Source: Mesobacterium pallidum
Lineage (GTDB): Bacteria > Pseudomonadota > Alphaproteobacteria > Rhodobacterales > Rhodobacteraceae
DNA length: 64,000 nt
NCBI RefSeq assembly: GCF_019966535.1
Contig: NZ_JAIMID010000005.1
Span: 214,256-278,255 of the forward strand
Direction: 5' to 3'
Made by a program: the position numbers and the translations under genes. Numbering within the stretch: the stretch's first letter is position 1; each line of letters starts with the position of its first letter. Below, one piece after another: positions 8,335 to 16,600 of the stretch. Under the pieces are notes generated by a model. It ran no database searches, was not told the DNA's origin, and saw nothing but the letters and a program-made list of their open reading frames with translations.

Positions 8335-9252
8335 ATGAAGCTACTTGTAGCCCTTGGCGGCAATGCATTGTTGCAGCGCGGCGAACCCTTGTCCACCGAG
8401 ACGCAGCTGACCCATGCCCGCGAGGCGGCCCGCGTGCTGGAAAGTGCGGCGCGCGAGCATCAGCTGATCCTGACCCATGGCAACGGCCCGCAGGTCGGGC
8501 TGCTGGCGATGCAGGCCCAGGCCTTTGCCGGGGCGGTGCCCTATGCCTTCGACATGATGACCGCCGCGACCGAGGGCATGATCGGCTACATGCTGGAACA
8601 GGAGTTGGGCAACCGGCTGGGCTATGACGTGCCGGTGGCGACGATCCTCACGCGGGTCGAGGTCGACCCGGACGATCCCGAGTTCTTGGCGCCCAGCAAG
8701 TTCGTCGGCCCCGGGTTCGATGCGGCAGAGGCCGAGCGGCTGCGCGCCGCCCATGGCTGGACCTTCCGGCAGGACGGCAGCGCCTGGCGGCGTGTCGTGC
8801 CCTCGCCGCAGCCGCGCCGGGTGCTGTGGCACCGCCCGATCCGCTGGCTGCTCGAGCAGGGCTCGGTGGTGATCTGTTCGGGGGGCGGCGGCATTCCCGT
8901 GGCCGAAGATGGCACCGGCGGGATGCGCGGCGTCGATTCGGTGATCGACAAGGATCGCGCCTCGAGCCTGCTGGCCACGCGCATTCCGGTCGACCTGTTC
9001 GTCATCGCAACCGATGTGCCGGGCGTCTATGCCGATTACGGCACGCCCGAGCAGCGGTTGATTTCCGAATTGCCGGCCGAGGCTGATGACGACTACGCCC
9101 GCGGCTCCATGGGCCCCAAGGTCGAGGCGGCCCGCGCCTTTGCCCGCGCCACCGGCAAGCCCGCCGTCATCGGGGCGCTTGACCAGATCGACGCGATCAT
9201 CGCCGGCCGGGCCGGGACGCGGATCGTGCCGGGCGGGCCATGCGCCGCCTGA
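8335..9252 (+). CDS. arcC: Carbamate kinase (AllK/ArcC-like)
   Basis: A 305-residue amino-acid-kinase-fold enzyme that turns carbamoyl phosphate and ADP into ATP, CO2 and ammonia. Visible family motifs are VALGGNAL at residues 4-11, THGNGPQVGLL near 47, SGGGGIPV near 182, DVPGVY near 226 and GSMGPKVEAA near 257. The start at 8335 has a ribosome-binding AGGA; an upstream start at 8296 would add 13 unlike residues. In the FdrA pathway this enzyme harvests the phosphoryl bond of the carbamoyl phosphate that the transferase releases. It overlaps the DUF2877 gene by 13 bp. This pairing follows the E. coli allFGHK arrangement rather than the arginine deiminase pathway, since no arcA or arcB is present. 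Confidence 0.92.
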   Translation: MKLLVALGGNALLQRGEPLSTETQLTHAREAARVLESAAREHQLILTHGNGPQVGLLAMQAQAFAGAVPYAFDMMTAATEGMIGYMLEQELGNRLGYDVPVATILTRVEVDPDDPEFLAPSKFVGPGFDAAEAERLRAAHGWTFRQDGSAWRRVVPSPQPRRVLWHRPIRWLLEQGSVVICSGGGGIPVAEDGTGGMRGVDSVIDKDRASSLLATRIPVDLFVIATDVPGVYADYGTPEQRLISELPAEADDDYARGSMGPKVEAARAFARATGKPAVIGALDQIDAIIAGRAGTRIVPGGPCAA

Positions 9253-10022
9253 TCGCGCATCAGGCCGGGACACTGGCCCTGCAGGCGCTGGATGTCGGCA
9301 CGTTGCGCGCGCGGGTGGTCGCGGTCTTTCCGCGACATGTCTACCTGGACACAAGCGCCGGGCTGCTGATCGTCACCCCGGGGGATGAGCCGCCGGGGCC
9401 GCTGAACCTGTCGTTTGACGATTGGCCAAGCCTCAACGTCGGTGACGATGTGGCGCTGGAGGCGGGCGCGGCGCGGCATTGGCCTTCGTCCCTGCCCCGC
9501 CGCGATCTGTCTGCCCTTTGGCTGGATGGGCTGGAGGCGCAGGCCCGGGCAATCCCGCACGCCTCCGCCCCCCTGAGTTCCATACTGGAGCGCAGGGATT
9601 TGCCGGGCGGTCAAAAGCTGGCCGAGGGCCTGCGGAAAGCGGACCCCGTCGCCGCAGGCCAAGGGGCGCGGGCACTGGCCGGGCTGGGGCCGGGGCTGAC
9701 GCCGGCCGGGGATGACGTGCTTTGCGGGGTGCTGCTGGCGCTGTATGTGACTCAGCGGGCAACCGCGCTGTGCCCGGAAATCGTGGCGGCGAGCGAGGGC
9801 ATGACCACCGCGCTGTCCTATGCCTTTATTCGCGCCGCCGGTCTGGGCCATGCTGGAGCGGCGTGGCACGACCTATTGGTGGGGGCCGAGGCCCCGCACG
9901 CCGAAGACACCGCCGCCGTCATGGCCCATGGCCACAGCTCGGGCGCGGATACGCTGGCCGGATTCCTTTGGGCCGCGCGGCTTACCGCGCCAGACGCCGC
10001 AGCGGATCGGCCAGCAGGCTGA
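9240..10022 (+). CDS. DUF2877 family protein (YlbF/AllH-like)
   Basis: A 260-residue DUF2877 protein, recognised by GLGPGLTPAGDD near residue 140 and GHSSGADTLAGF near residue 233. In E. coli the DUF2877 protein YlbF (AllH) is the third component needed with FdrA and YlbE for oxamate carbamoyltransferase. It starts inside the end of the carbamate kinase gene, so the two are translationally coupled. Its 3' end overlaps the convergent amidohydrolase gene by 41 bp. The subunit role here is inferred from the complete partner set in the same locus. Confidence 0.87.
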   Translation: MRRLIAHQAGTLALQALDVGTLRARVVAVFPRHVYLDTSAGLLIVTPGDEPPGPLNLSFDDWPSLNVGDDVALEAGAARHWPSSLPRRDLSALWLDGLEAQARAIPHASAPLSSILERRDLPGGQKLAEGLRKADPVAAGQGARALAGLGPGLTPAGDDVLCGVLLALYVTQRATALCPEIVAASEGMTTALSYAFIRAAGLGHAGAAWHDLLVGAEAPHAEDTAAVMAHGHSSGADTLAGFLWAARLTAPDAAADRPAG

Positions 10023-11412
10023 GCCGCGCATCGGGTGCCGCGCCGCCATCTGGCAATGCGTCCAGCAGCGTCGCCTCGAGGCGGCCTGCGTCCAGCGTGG
10101 CGTGACGCCCGCCGCTCAGCACTTCGACGCCATCGACAAAGACATGGGCCAGCCCCTCGGCGCGGCCATAATGCAGCACCCGGTCGATGGCGCGCGCGGG
10201 GCTGTCCATGCCGGGCGCGGGCCGGTCCCTGCGGTCCAACAACAGCAGATCGCCCCGCATGCCCGGCGCCAGCGCACCGAGGTCGCGGCGGCCGATGGCG
10301 GCAGCGGCCTGCGTCGTCACCATCGCCAGCACCTCGCGGGCGGACAGCGTGCCATGCAGCCGATGCGCCAGCCGCATCTCGGCGAACATGTCGGTCGTGT
10401 CATCGAGCCCCATGCTGTCAAGCCCGAGCGCCACGACCACCCCGGCATCCAGCAGGGCACGCACCGGCGCGACACCGCTGCGCAGCCGCAGGTTCGAGCT
10501 GGGGTTCGTGACCACGGCGACACCAAGCCGAGCCAGCCGCGCGATGTCGTCGGGCGTCAGGTGCACGCCGTGGGCCAGGCTCTGCGCCGCGCCCTCCGCG
10601 AAATAGCCCATGCCTTCGAGCCACGACAGGATCGACCCGCCGGGCCGCCCGGCGCTGTCGCGCCCCTGAAGACGGCTTTCCAGCAGGTGCATCTGACCCG
10701 ACAGCCCCAGCGCGCGGGCGGTGGCGGCGACATGGCGCAGCTCGGCCTCGCTGCTCCAATGGCCGGAAATCGGGCCCGCCATCATCCATGTCTCGCCAAT
10801 TCTCTCGCCACTGGCCTCTGCCAGCAGCGCAGCCCATGCGGCATCGTCGAACGGCACCCGGCCCGCCTGCTTGGCTGCGATTTCTTCGGCCAGCGGGCCG
10901 GGCAGCTCCTGCGCCACCAGCCGCATCAGATCGGCCGAGGCGGGGCGGTCCATCGCGCTCAGCACCACCGCCGCGCGTTGCCCGGCATCGGCATGGCCCT
11001 GCCGCACCGCACGCAGCGCCGCGGCGTCGTTCCGGGGGTGGTAATAGCTGTTGACCGTCGTCGTGATGCCGGACCCAAGCTGGCGCAGCGCCGACAGCGC
11101 GGTGTCCGTCCGCGCGTCGATCATCGGCAGGCGCGACAGGTTCAGGATCCACGGCTCGAGCAAGTCATCGTCGATGCCAAGGCTCTGCGGCGACAGGCCC
11201 CGCCCGTGGTCATGGGCGTTGATGAAGCCCGGCAGGGCGATCATCTCGGGCCCGCCGGTGACCGGCAGGTCGGGCGCTTCAGCCCGCACTGCGTCCCATG
11301 GCCCGACACGGGCAATGATCCCGCCCCGCACCAACACGCCGCCATCCACGATGGGATCGCTTGCCGCGTCCGGGATCACCACCCCGGCGCGCACAAGGAG
11401 GGTGCCCTCCAT
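9982..11412 (-). CDS. Metal-dependent amidohydrolase (AtzA/TrzN/cytosine deaminase superfamily)
   Basis: A 476-residue cytosolic amidohydrolase. It has the metal-binding HxH in INAHDHGRG near residue 66, a second metal histidine in GQMHLLES near 240, AHGVHL near 281, and the distal aspartate in LGLDSMGLDD near 327. This is the pattern of mononuclear deaminases and dechlorinases such as AtzA, TrzN and SsnA. It is the last gene of a minus-strand operon with a binding protein and two permeases (3 bp after the last permease), so its substrate is probably what that importer delivers. Near the carbamoyltransferase set, a cyclic ureide or N-heterocycle is plausible, but the substrate cannot be read from sequence. 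Confidence 0.85.
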   Translation of the reverse strand: MEGTLLVRAGVVIPDAASDPIVDGGVLVRGGIIARVGPWDAVRAEAPDLPVTGGPEMIALPGFINAHDHGRGLSPQSLGIDDDLLEPWILNLSRLPMIDARTDTALSALRQLGSGITTTVNSYYHPRNDAAALRAVRQGHADAGQRAAVVLSAMDRPASADLMRLVAQELPGPLAEEIAAKQAGRVPFDDAAWAALLAEASGERIGETWMMAGPISGHWSSEAELRHVAATARALGLSGQMHLLESRLQGRDSAGRPGGSILSWLEGMGYFAEGAAQSLAHGVHLTPDDIARLARLGVAVVTNPSSNLRLRSGVAPVRALLDAGVVVALGLDSMGLDDTTDMFAEMRLAHRLHGTLSAREVLAMVTTQAAAAIGRRDLGALAPGMRGDLLLLDRRDRPAPGMDSPARAIDRVLHYGRAEGLAHVFVDGVEVLSGGRHATLDAGRLEATLLDALPDGGAAPDARLSLLADPLRRLAR

Positions 11413-11415
11413 GGC

Positions 11416-12246
11416 CTAGACCTTCAGCTTGGGGTCGAGGATGTCGCGGATCGCGTCGCCCAGCAGGTTCGACGCGAGCACCGTGAAGAGGATCGCGATG
11501 CCCGGGAAAATCGCCGCCCAGGGCGCATCCCACATCACGTTCCGCCCGTCCGACAGCATCGCGCCCCATTCCGCCGCCGGCGGTGCCGCGCCGAGGCCGA
11601 GGAAACTGAGCCCCGTGGCCGACAGCAGCGCCCAGCCGTAGGACATCGAGGCCAGCACGATGATCGGCGGGAAGGCATTGGGCAGGATGTGGCGGAAGAT
11701 GATCCGCGCATCCGACGCCCCGGTCGACCGGGCAGCGTCCACGTAGACCTGCTGCTTGATCGCCAGCACCGACCCGCGGCTGACCCGCGCGAATTCGGTG
11801 ATCCCGCCGACTCCGACGGCGATGATCACGTTGACCAGCCCGGTGCCCAGCACGGCCACGATGGACATGGCCAGCAGGATGCCGGGAAAGGCCATCATCA
11901 CGTCGATCAAGCGCATCACGATATTGTCGAAGCGCCCGCCGTAGAACCCGGACAGCAGGCCGATGGTGCAGCCGATCGTGACCGAGATGGCGACGGCGAA
12001 GAGCCCGATCACCAGCGACACCCGCCCGCCGATCAGCACGCGGGCAAAGATGTCGCGGCCCGCAAGGTCGGTGCCCATCAGGTGGTCGCCCCCGGGCGGC
12101 AGCATCGACTCGAGGATCTTGGTCTCGTAGGGGTCCTGCGGCGCGATCACCGGGGCAAAGATCGCCAGCATGGCCATGATGAACAGCGTCAGCAGGGCAA
12201 AGCGGGCGGTACGGTGCCGGTAACAGGCCTTGGCAAACGTCAGCAT
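11416..12246 (-). CDS. Peptide-type ABC transporter permease (DppC-like)
   Basis: A 276-residue inner-membrane permease with about six predicted helices. An N-terminal hydrophobic helix is followed by the family's HLMGTDLAGRDIFARVLIGGR segment (HLMGTDLAGRD near residue 56), and the EAA-type loop reads ARSTGASDARIIFRHILPNA. These define the DppC/OppC group. It begins 12 bp after the DppB-like gene and is followed by the amidohydrolase. No ATPase is encoded in this operon, so it presumably uses the two plus-strand ATPases at 5377-7370. Confidence 0.92.
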   Translation of the reverse strand: MLTFAKACYRHRTARFALLTLFIMAMLAIFAPVIAPQDPYETKILESMLPPGGDHLMGTDLAGRDIFARVLIGGRVSLVIGLFAVAISVTIGCTIGLLSGFYGGRFDNIVMRLIDVMMAFPGILLAMSIVAVLGTGLVNVIIAVGVGGITEFARVSRGSVLAIKQQVYVDAARSTGASDARIIFRHILPNAFPPIIVLASMSYGWALLSATGLSFLGLGAAPPAAEWGAMLSDGRNVMWDAPWAAIFPGIAILFTVLASNLLGDAIRDILDPKLKV

Positions 12247-12258
12247 TCCGATCCTGTC

Positions 12259-13182
12259 TCAGTCAAAAGTGATCTTGGGGTCGATCAGCGCGTAGAGCAC
12301 GTCGACCACGATGTTCAGCACCACGTAGAACAGGGCGGTGAACAGAACGGCCCCCTGAACCACGGGAAAATCGCTCGAGTTGATGGCATCGACCATCACC
12401 GTGCCCAGCCCCCTGCGGCTGAAGGCGGCCTCGATGAAGAAGGCGCCGGAAAAGAGCCAGCCGAATTGCAGACCGATCATGGTCACGACCGGCACCAGCG
12501 CATTGGGCAGCGCATGGCGGAACAGGATCACCGTTTCCGACTTGCCCTGCGCGCGGGCCGTCAGGATGTAGTCCTGCTTGAGCGCCTCGAGGATGTTGGT
12601 CCGGGTCGACCGCGCCACGGTCGAGATCGCGCCCAGCGACAGCGCCGCCACCGGCAGGATCAGCGCCTCGGGAGAGCCCTGGCCCGCCGCCGGCAGCCAT
12701 CCCAGTTGCACGGCGAAAAGCATGACCAGCATCAGCCCGATCCAGAACGCGGGCACCGAGACCGACACGGCGGTAAAGCCCATCACGACCCGGTCCAGCC
12801 AGGAATTTCGAAAGACCCCGGCCACCGCGCCCATGACGATCCCCACCGGGATCGCCACCAGCATCGCCAGCCCCGACAGGGTCAGCGTGGCGGGCAGGTT
12901 GTCCATGATCGTGTCGATCACCGGCGTGCTCGACACGATCGAGCGGCCGAAATCGCCGGTCAGTACCCGCCCGACATAGGACAGGTATTGCTGCCACAGC
13001 GGCAGGTTCAGCCCCAGCTGTTCGCGCAGCTGCGCCACCTGTTCGGCCGTCGCGCCCGAGCGCGCCAGCATCACCGTCACCGGGTCGCCCGGCAAGAGGT
13101 TGAGGATCACGAAAGACAATGTGACCACCCCGAAGATAACCGGGATGGCCGACATGATGCGTTGCGTCAGGAACCTGAGCAC
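12259..13182 (-). CDS. Peptide-type ABC transporter permease (DppB-like)
   Basis: A 307-residue inner-membrane permease. The N-terminus (MLRFLTQRIMSAIPVIFGV) and the LPGDPVTVML motif near residue 30 are standard for DppB, as are the loop ARAQGKSETVILFRHALPNA and the RRGLGTVMVDAI segment near the end. It sits between the binding protein gene (12 bp upstream) and the DppC-like permease, forming the membrane half of a family-5 importer. Confidence 0.92.
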   Translation of the reverse strand: MLRFLTQRIMSAIPVIFGVVTLSFVILNLLPGDPVTVMLARSGATAEQVAQLREQLGLNLPLWQQYLSYVGRVLTGDFGRSIVSSTPVIDTIMDNLPATLTLSGLAMLVAIPVGIVMGAVAGVFRNSWLDRVVMGFTAVSVSVPAFWIGLMLVMLFAVQLGWLPAAGQGSPEALILPVAALSLGAISTVARSTRTNILEALKQDYILTARAQGKSETVILFRHALPNALVPVVTMIGLQFGWLFSGAFFIEAAFSRRGLGTVMVDAINSSDFPVVQGAVLFTALFYVVLNIVVDVLYALIDPKITFD

Positions 13183-13194
13183 CTTGATCTTCCG

Positions 13195-14793
13195 TCAGAG
13201 TTTCACGTCGTAGACCGCGGGGGTCAGACCGGTGACGCCAAAGTCCAGCGCCTCGGCGACAGAGGCGCGCGCCCCGATGGCGATGGCGTAATCGTAGATC
13301 GGCAGGATCACCGCCTGGTCCATGATCATCGTCTGTGCGTCCTGGTATAGTTTCAGCCGCTCGTCGGGGTCGCTGGCCGCCTGGGCCGCCAGCAGCAGCT
13401 GGTCCAGCTCGGCGCTGCGCAGCTTGGCGAAGTTATATCCGGCATCGGCGTTTTCCGACAGGAAATACGGCATCAGCGAATCCGAGGCGGCAAAGCCCGA
13501 CCCGCCGGTGAACAGCATGTTGTGCGTGCCGTTCTTGCCCGCCTCGAGGCTGACGGCCCAGGCCATCATCTCGAGCTCGACCGCGACGCCGATCTTCTGC
13601 AGCTCGGACTGCACGTAGACCGAGAACGGCTCGGACGAGCCCCAGCCGGCCATCTGCATCTTGATCGTCAGCGGCACACCGTCCTTGACGCGGATGCCGT
13701 CCGCGCCGGGGGTCCAGCCGGCCTCGTCCAGCAGCTTGGCGGCCGCTTCGGGGTCATAGGGATACATGCCACTGACACTGGGGGCGTATTCGGGCGTGAC
13801 CGCGGCCAGCGGCCCCTGGGCACGCGGGGCGATGCCGCGCATGATCGCCTCGACGGCGGCGTTCATGTCGACGCCCATCATGATCGCGCGGCGCACGTTG
13901 ATGTCGTCGGTGGGCGCCAGTTCGGTGTTGAGGAACCAGTAAGTCGGCTGGCCCGACAGGTGGGTGATCAGCACTTCGTATTCGTCCGACCGCTCGACCC
14001 GGCCAAGGCTGGTGGGCAGCAGGTCGAACACCACGTCAAAATCGCCCGCCATCAGCGCGACCGAACGGCTGGCCGGTTCCGGCAGGAAGCGCCATTCGAT
14101 GGTCTCCATCATCGCCGGGCCGTCATGGCTGTAGATCGCGGGCGCCCAGTCGTAATCGGGGTTGCGCGTCAGGGTGTAGTGATCGTTGACCTCGTATTCG
14201 GTCATCATGAACGGGCCGGTGCCGGCCTGGTGCATGTGATATTCCTCACCGTATTCCTCGGACGCCTTGGGCGAAACCATGCCGGTGTAGGTGAGCGACA
14301 GGTTGAACAGCAGACCGCCATTGGGCTGCGCCATGATCATGCGCACCACGTTGGGCGACACCACCTCGACCGAGGCGACATCCGACACCAGCGACGCGGC
14401 CTTCTGCGACTGGGGCCCCAGCGCCTTGATCCGCTCGATGTTGTACTTGACCGCTTCGGCGTCGAAGGGCGTGCCGTCGTGGAAGGTGACGCCGTCGCGC
14501 AGCGTGAATTCATAGCTCATCGCGTCATCGGACACGGTCCAGCTTGTCGCGAGGCCCGGAACGATGTTGCCGTCATTGTCCTGGAAGACCAGCGTGTCGT
14601 ACATGGCCGACAGGATCATCAGAACTTCCCAGGCGACGTCGACATGCGGATCAAGTCGCGACTTGGCCTTGGTGCCCGCCATCTTGAGCACGGTGGCCCC
14701 GGCGCCCTGCGCCGCGACCTTCTGGGCGAACGCGGTCAGAAGAACGCTGCTGAGGCCCGACGCAAGGACGGACCGACGAGTGAGATGTGCCAT
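13195..14793 (-). CDS. ABC transporter substrate-binding protein, family 5, Tat-type signal
   Basis: A complete 532-residue periplasmic binding protein. The N-terminus LTRRSVLASGLSS carries a twin-arginine pair ahead of a hydrophobic stretch and an AAAQGA-type cleavage region near residue 28, so Tat export is likely. GTGPF near residue 190, RNPDYDWAP and FLPEPASRSVALM match family 5. It is the first gene of the minus-strand operon with two permeases and the amidohydrolase. A copy of the putative IclR operator lies upstream. It is paralogous to the truncated binding protein at the left edge, so the locus has at least two recognition proteins for one or two related substrates. Confidence 0.92.
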   Translation of the reverse strand: MAHLTRRSVLASGLSSVLLTAFAQKVAAQGAGATVLKMAGTKAKSRLDPHVDVAWEVLMILSAMYDTLVFQDNDGNIVPGLATSWTVSDDAMSYEFTLRDGVTFHDGTPFDAEAVKYNIERIKALGPQSQKAASLVSDVASVEVVSPNVVRMIMAQPNGGLLFNLSLTYTGMVSPKASEEYGEEYHMHQAGTGPFMMTEYEVNDHYTLTRNPDYDWAPAIYSHDGPAMMETIEWRFLPEPASRSVALMAGDFDVVFDLLPTSLGRVERSDEYEVLITHLSGQPTYWFLNTELAPTDDINVRRAIMMGVDMNAAVEAIMRGIAPRAQGPLAAVTPEYAPSVSGMYPYDPEAAAKLLDEAGWTPGADGIRVKDGVPLTIKMQMAGWGSSEPFSVYVQSELQKIGVAVELEMMAWAVSLEAGKNGTHNMLFTGGSGFAASDSLMPYFLSENADAGYNFAKLRSAELDQLLLAAQAASDPDERLKLYQDAQTMIMDQAVILPIYDYAIAIGARASVAEALDFGVTGLTPAVYDVKL

Positions 14794-14836
14794 GGAATTC
14801 CCCGTTGAAGATTTGGTTCATTGACACCAAAGTTGC

Positions 14837-14851
14837 TAATGTGAACATTTG
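14837..14851. promoter_or_regulatory. Second copy of the putative IclR operator
   Basis: TAATGTGAACATTTG is identical over 15 bp to the motif at 8284-8298. It lies 44 bp upstream of the binding-protein start and about 50 bp upstream of the divergent GlcG-like gene. A further AATGAGAACGTT at 14857-14868 resembles it and could be a second half-site. The site could control both directions. Confidence 0.6.
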
Positions 14852-14903
14852 TTGTCAATGAGAACGTTACTCGGACCCTCCTCCAAACTCCAGGAATCTG
14901 TGC

Positions 14904-15305
14904 ATGAGCCTAACTTTTGACCAATCGCAAACCGCCCTTTCGGCGGCGATGGAGCGTGCCAAAGCGCTTGATATCGCCGTCTGCATTGCCGTGATGGATG
15001 CCGGCGGGCGGCTGATGGCCTTTGCCCGCATGGACGGGTCGAACTGGGCCAGCATCCACGGCGCGCAGGGCAAGGCGCTAACCTCGGCCGCGACGCGCAG
15101 CCCCAGCGGGGCGATTCCGCCCGAGTCGGTGGTCATGTCCCGCATCGCCGAGCTGGAAGGCGGCAACATGATCTATGCGCGCGGCGCGGTACCGCTGATC
15201 AAGGACGGCGCGCTGCTGGGCGCGGTGGGAGTCGGCGGCGCTTCGGCCGATCTCGACGAAGATTGCGCGCGGGCGGCCGCGGCGGCTCTGGGATGTGATG
15301 GCTGA
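14904..15305 (+). CDS. GlcG/HbpS-family (DUF336) protein
   Basis: A 133-residue protein of the GlcG/HbpS family, recognised by CIAVMDAGGRLMAFARMDG (residues 31-49), the GAIPPES stretch near 70 and the terminal GAVGVGGASADLDEDCA. Members occur beside catabolic oxidases and hydrolases, and some bind haem or degradation intermediates; a general role is not established. It is transcribed away from the binding-protein operon and overlaps the esterase gene by 8 bp. Its presence at the edge of the ureide module suggests an accessory role there. Confidence 0.85.
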   Translation: MSLTFDQSQTALSAAMERAKALDIAVCIAVMDAGGRLMAFARMDGSNWASIHGAQGKALTSAATRSPSGAIPPESVVMSRIAELEGGNMIYARGAVPLIKDGALLGAVGVGGASADLDEDCARAAAAALGCDG

Positions 15306-16200
15306 CATGACACGGACCACGACCAACGAACCCGGCACCCGCTGGGACCATTGCCTGGACGAATGGGTGCCGACAGACCGCGGCGGCCGCCGCTGGCATG
15401 ACCTCTTCGTCGCCGAAGTGCCGGGCTGGCGGCCTCTGGTGGCCAGCCTCGAGACCCCGCCCGGCGACGGCCCGCATCCGCTGGTGATCCGCATTCATGG
15501 CGGCGGCTGGATGACCGGCCACCCACGTGCGCCCAGCGACCTGCGCCGCGCGCTCCGGGTGCCGGAAACGCTGCTGGATGCGGGCTATGCCGTGGCCGAC
15601 ATCACCTACCGGCTGGCCGGCGAAGGCGCCTTTCCGATGCAGATCCACGATTGCGCGGCGGGCGTGCGCTACTTCCGCCACCATGCGGCGCGGCTGGGGC
15701 TCGACCCGGACCGCTTTGCCGCCAAGGGTGAAAGCGCGGGCGGCCACATGGCGCTGCTGCTGGGCGTCGACCGCCCCGATCCGCTGGAAGGCACGGTCGG
15801 GGTGACCGGCCCGTCCAGCAAGGTGCAATGCGTGGTCGACTGGTACGGCGTGGCCGACCTGATGATTCCCTTCCGGGGCCGGTCGCTGCTGGAGCGGGTG
15901 GCCGACCCGGACAATGCCGTGGGCAAGCTGCTGGGCGGGCCGGGCGCGACGGAAGAAATGGCGCGACAGGCCTCTCCGGTCACCCATGTGACGCCTGCGT
16001 CCGCCCCGTGCCTGATCCAGCACGGGACGGAGGATTCGATCGTCACCTTCAATCATGCCGAAGCCATGCACGATGCGCTGGCCCGGGCCGGTGTCCCGGT
16101 CGACCTGCACGCCATCGAGGGCGCGGAGCATGGCTTTCCCGGCGGTGACCTCGCGCCAATCATGCCCCGGGTGATGGCCTTCCTGAACCGCTGGCTCTGA
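15298..16200 (+). CDS. Alpha/beta hydrolase (esterase/lipase, HSL-like)
   Basis: A 300-residue alpha/beta-hydrolase. The oxyanion-hole motif HGGGW is near residue 65, the nucleophile elbow GESAGG near 144, a candidate acid in HGTEDS near 243 and the catalytic histidine in AEHGF near 279. This matches the BD-FAE/hormone-sensitive-lipase group, which includes arylformamidases and carbamate or ester hydrolases. It overlaps the GlcG-like gene and is the last intact gene of the module. There is no signal peptide, so it is cytosolic. The substrate is unknown. Confidence 0.88.
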   Translation: MADMTRTTTNEPGTRWDHCLDEWVPTDRGGRRWHDLFVAEVPGWRPLVASLETPPGDGPHPLVIRIHGGGWMTGHPRAPSDLRRALRVPETLLDAGYAVADITYRLAGEGAFPMQIHDCAAGVRYFRHHAARLGLDPDRFAAKGESAGGHMALLLGVDRPDPLEGTVGVTGPSSKVQCVVDWYGVADLMIPFRGRSLLERVADPDNAVGKLLGGPGATEEMARQASPVTHVTPASAPCLIQHGTEDSIVTFNHAEAMHDALARAGVPVDLHAIEGAEHGFPGGDLAPIMPRVMAFLNRWL

Positions 16201-16600
16201 CCGGACCTGCCGGTCGGCCCGGATTTGCCAGGTTGCCTGGCCCTGAGTGCCTCGATCCGCCAACCCGGTTTTCAGGCGGTCAGCTCTGCGGCATTGGCGA
16301 CCCCAAGGCTGAACGGGTCAGACCTGGCAGGCCGGTATGGCTTTGTCGCAAACGCTTGAGCTGAACAGATGATCCGGCTGACTTCGACCGCTTATACGGC
16401 CAACGTCGCGAATTGGGCAAATGGGCATGGTCCTGGCGTCAGCCGACCCGTCAGGATCATGTTGGCCACCTCGATACCCTCGAGTGTTGCCGAGGCTGAT
16501 GCGAAGGACTTGAAGCCGAGCATGGGGCGGGCCCGACCCCCTTGAACTCCGCGCAGTGCCCGATTCGGCGCCGGGCCCCGTAGGTCGTGGCGCATCCCCG
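16201..16600. other. Intergenic stretch with an IS6 scar
   Basis: These 400 bp between the esterase and the AtzH-like gene hold no intact gene. The middle (16339-16535) is the end of an IS6-family element. The remaining 138 bp on the left and 65 bp on the right show no motif or conserved protein that I recognise. Confidence 0.6.
16339..16535 (-). pseudogene. IS6-family transposase remnant with one terminal repeat
   Basis: Read on the minus strand, 16535-16392 encodes RARPMLGFKSFASASATLEG followed by IEVANMI. This is the C-terminal end of an IS6-family DDE transposase; the RPMLGFKSF motif is diagnostic. Everything upstream of the motif, including the catalytic residues, is missing. At 16339-16352 the plus strand reads GGCTTTGTCGCAAA, like the inward-facing terminal repeat of IS26-type elements (GGCACTGTTGCAAA), at the expected distance beyond the gene's 3' end. 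So about 200 bp of one end of an IS remains, marking the boundary between the ureide and biuret modules. Confidence 0.75.

Noticed and set aside
8335..9252. Arginine deiminase pathway role for the carbamate kinase
   Set aside because: No arginine deiminase or ornithine carbamoyltransferase gene is in the window, while the FdrA/DUF1116/DUF2877 partners are.
9820..13350. A 1176-residue open frame on the plus strand
   Set aside because: It is antisense to the amidohydrolase and two permeases, whose minus-strand products have clear family motifs. Its Arg/His/Gln-rich composition is typical of a shadow frame in high-GC DNA.
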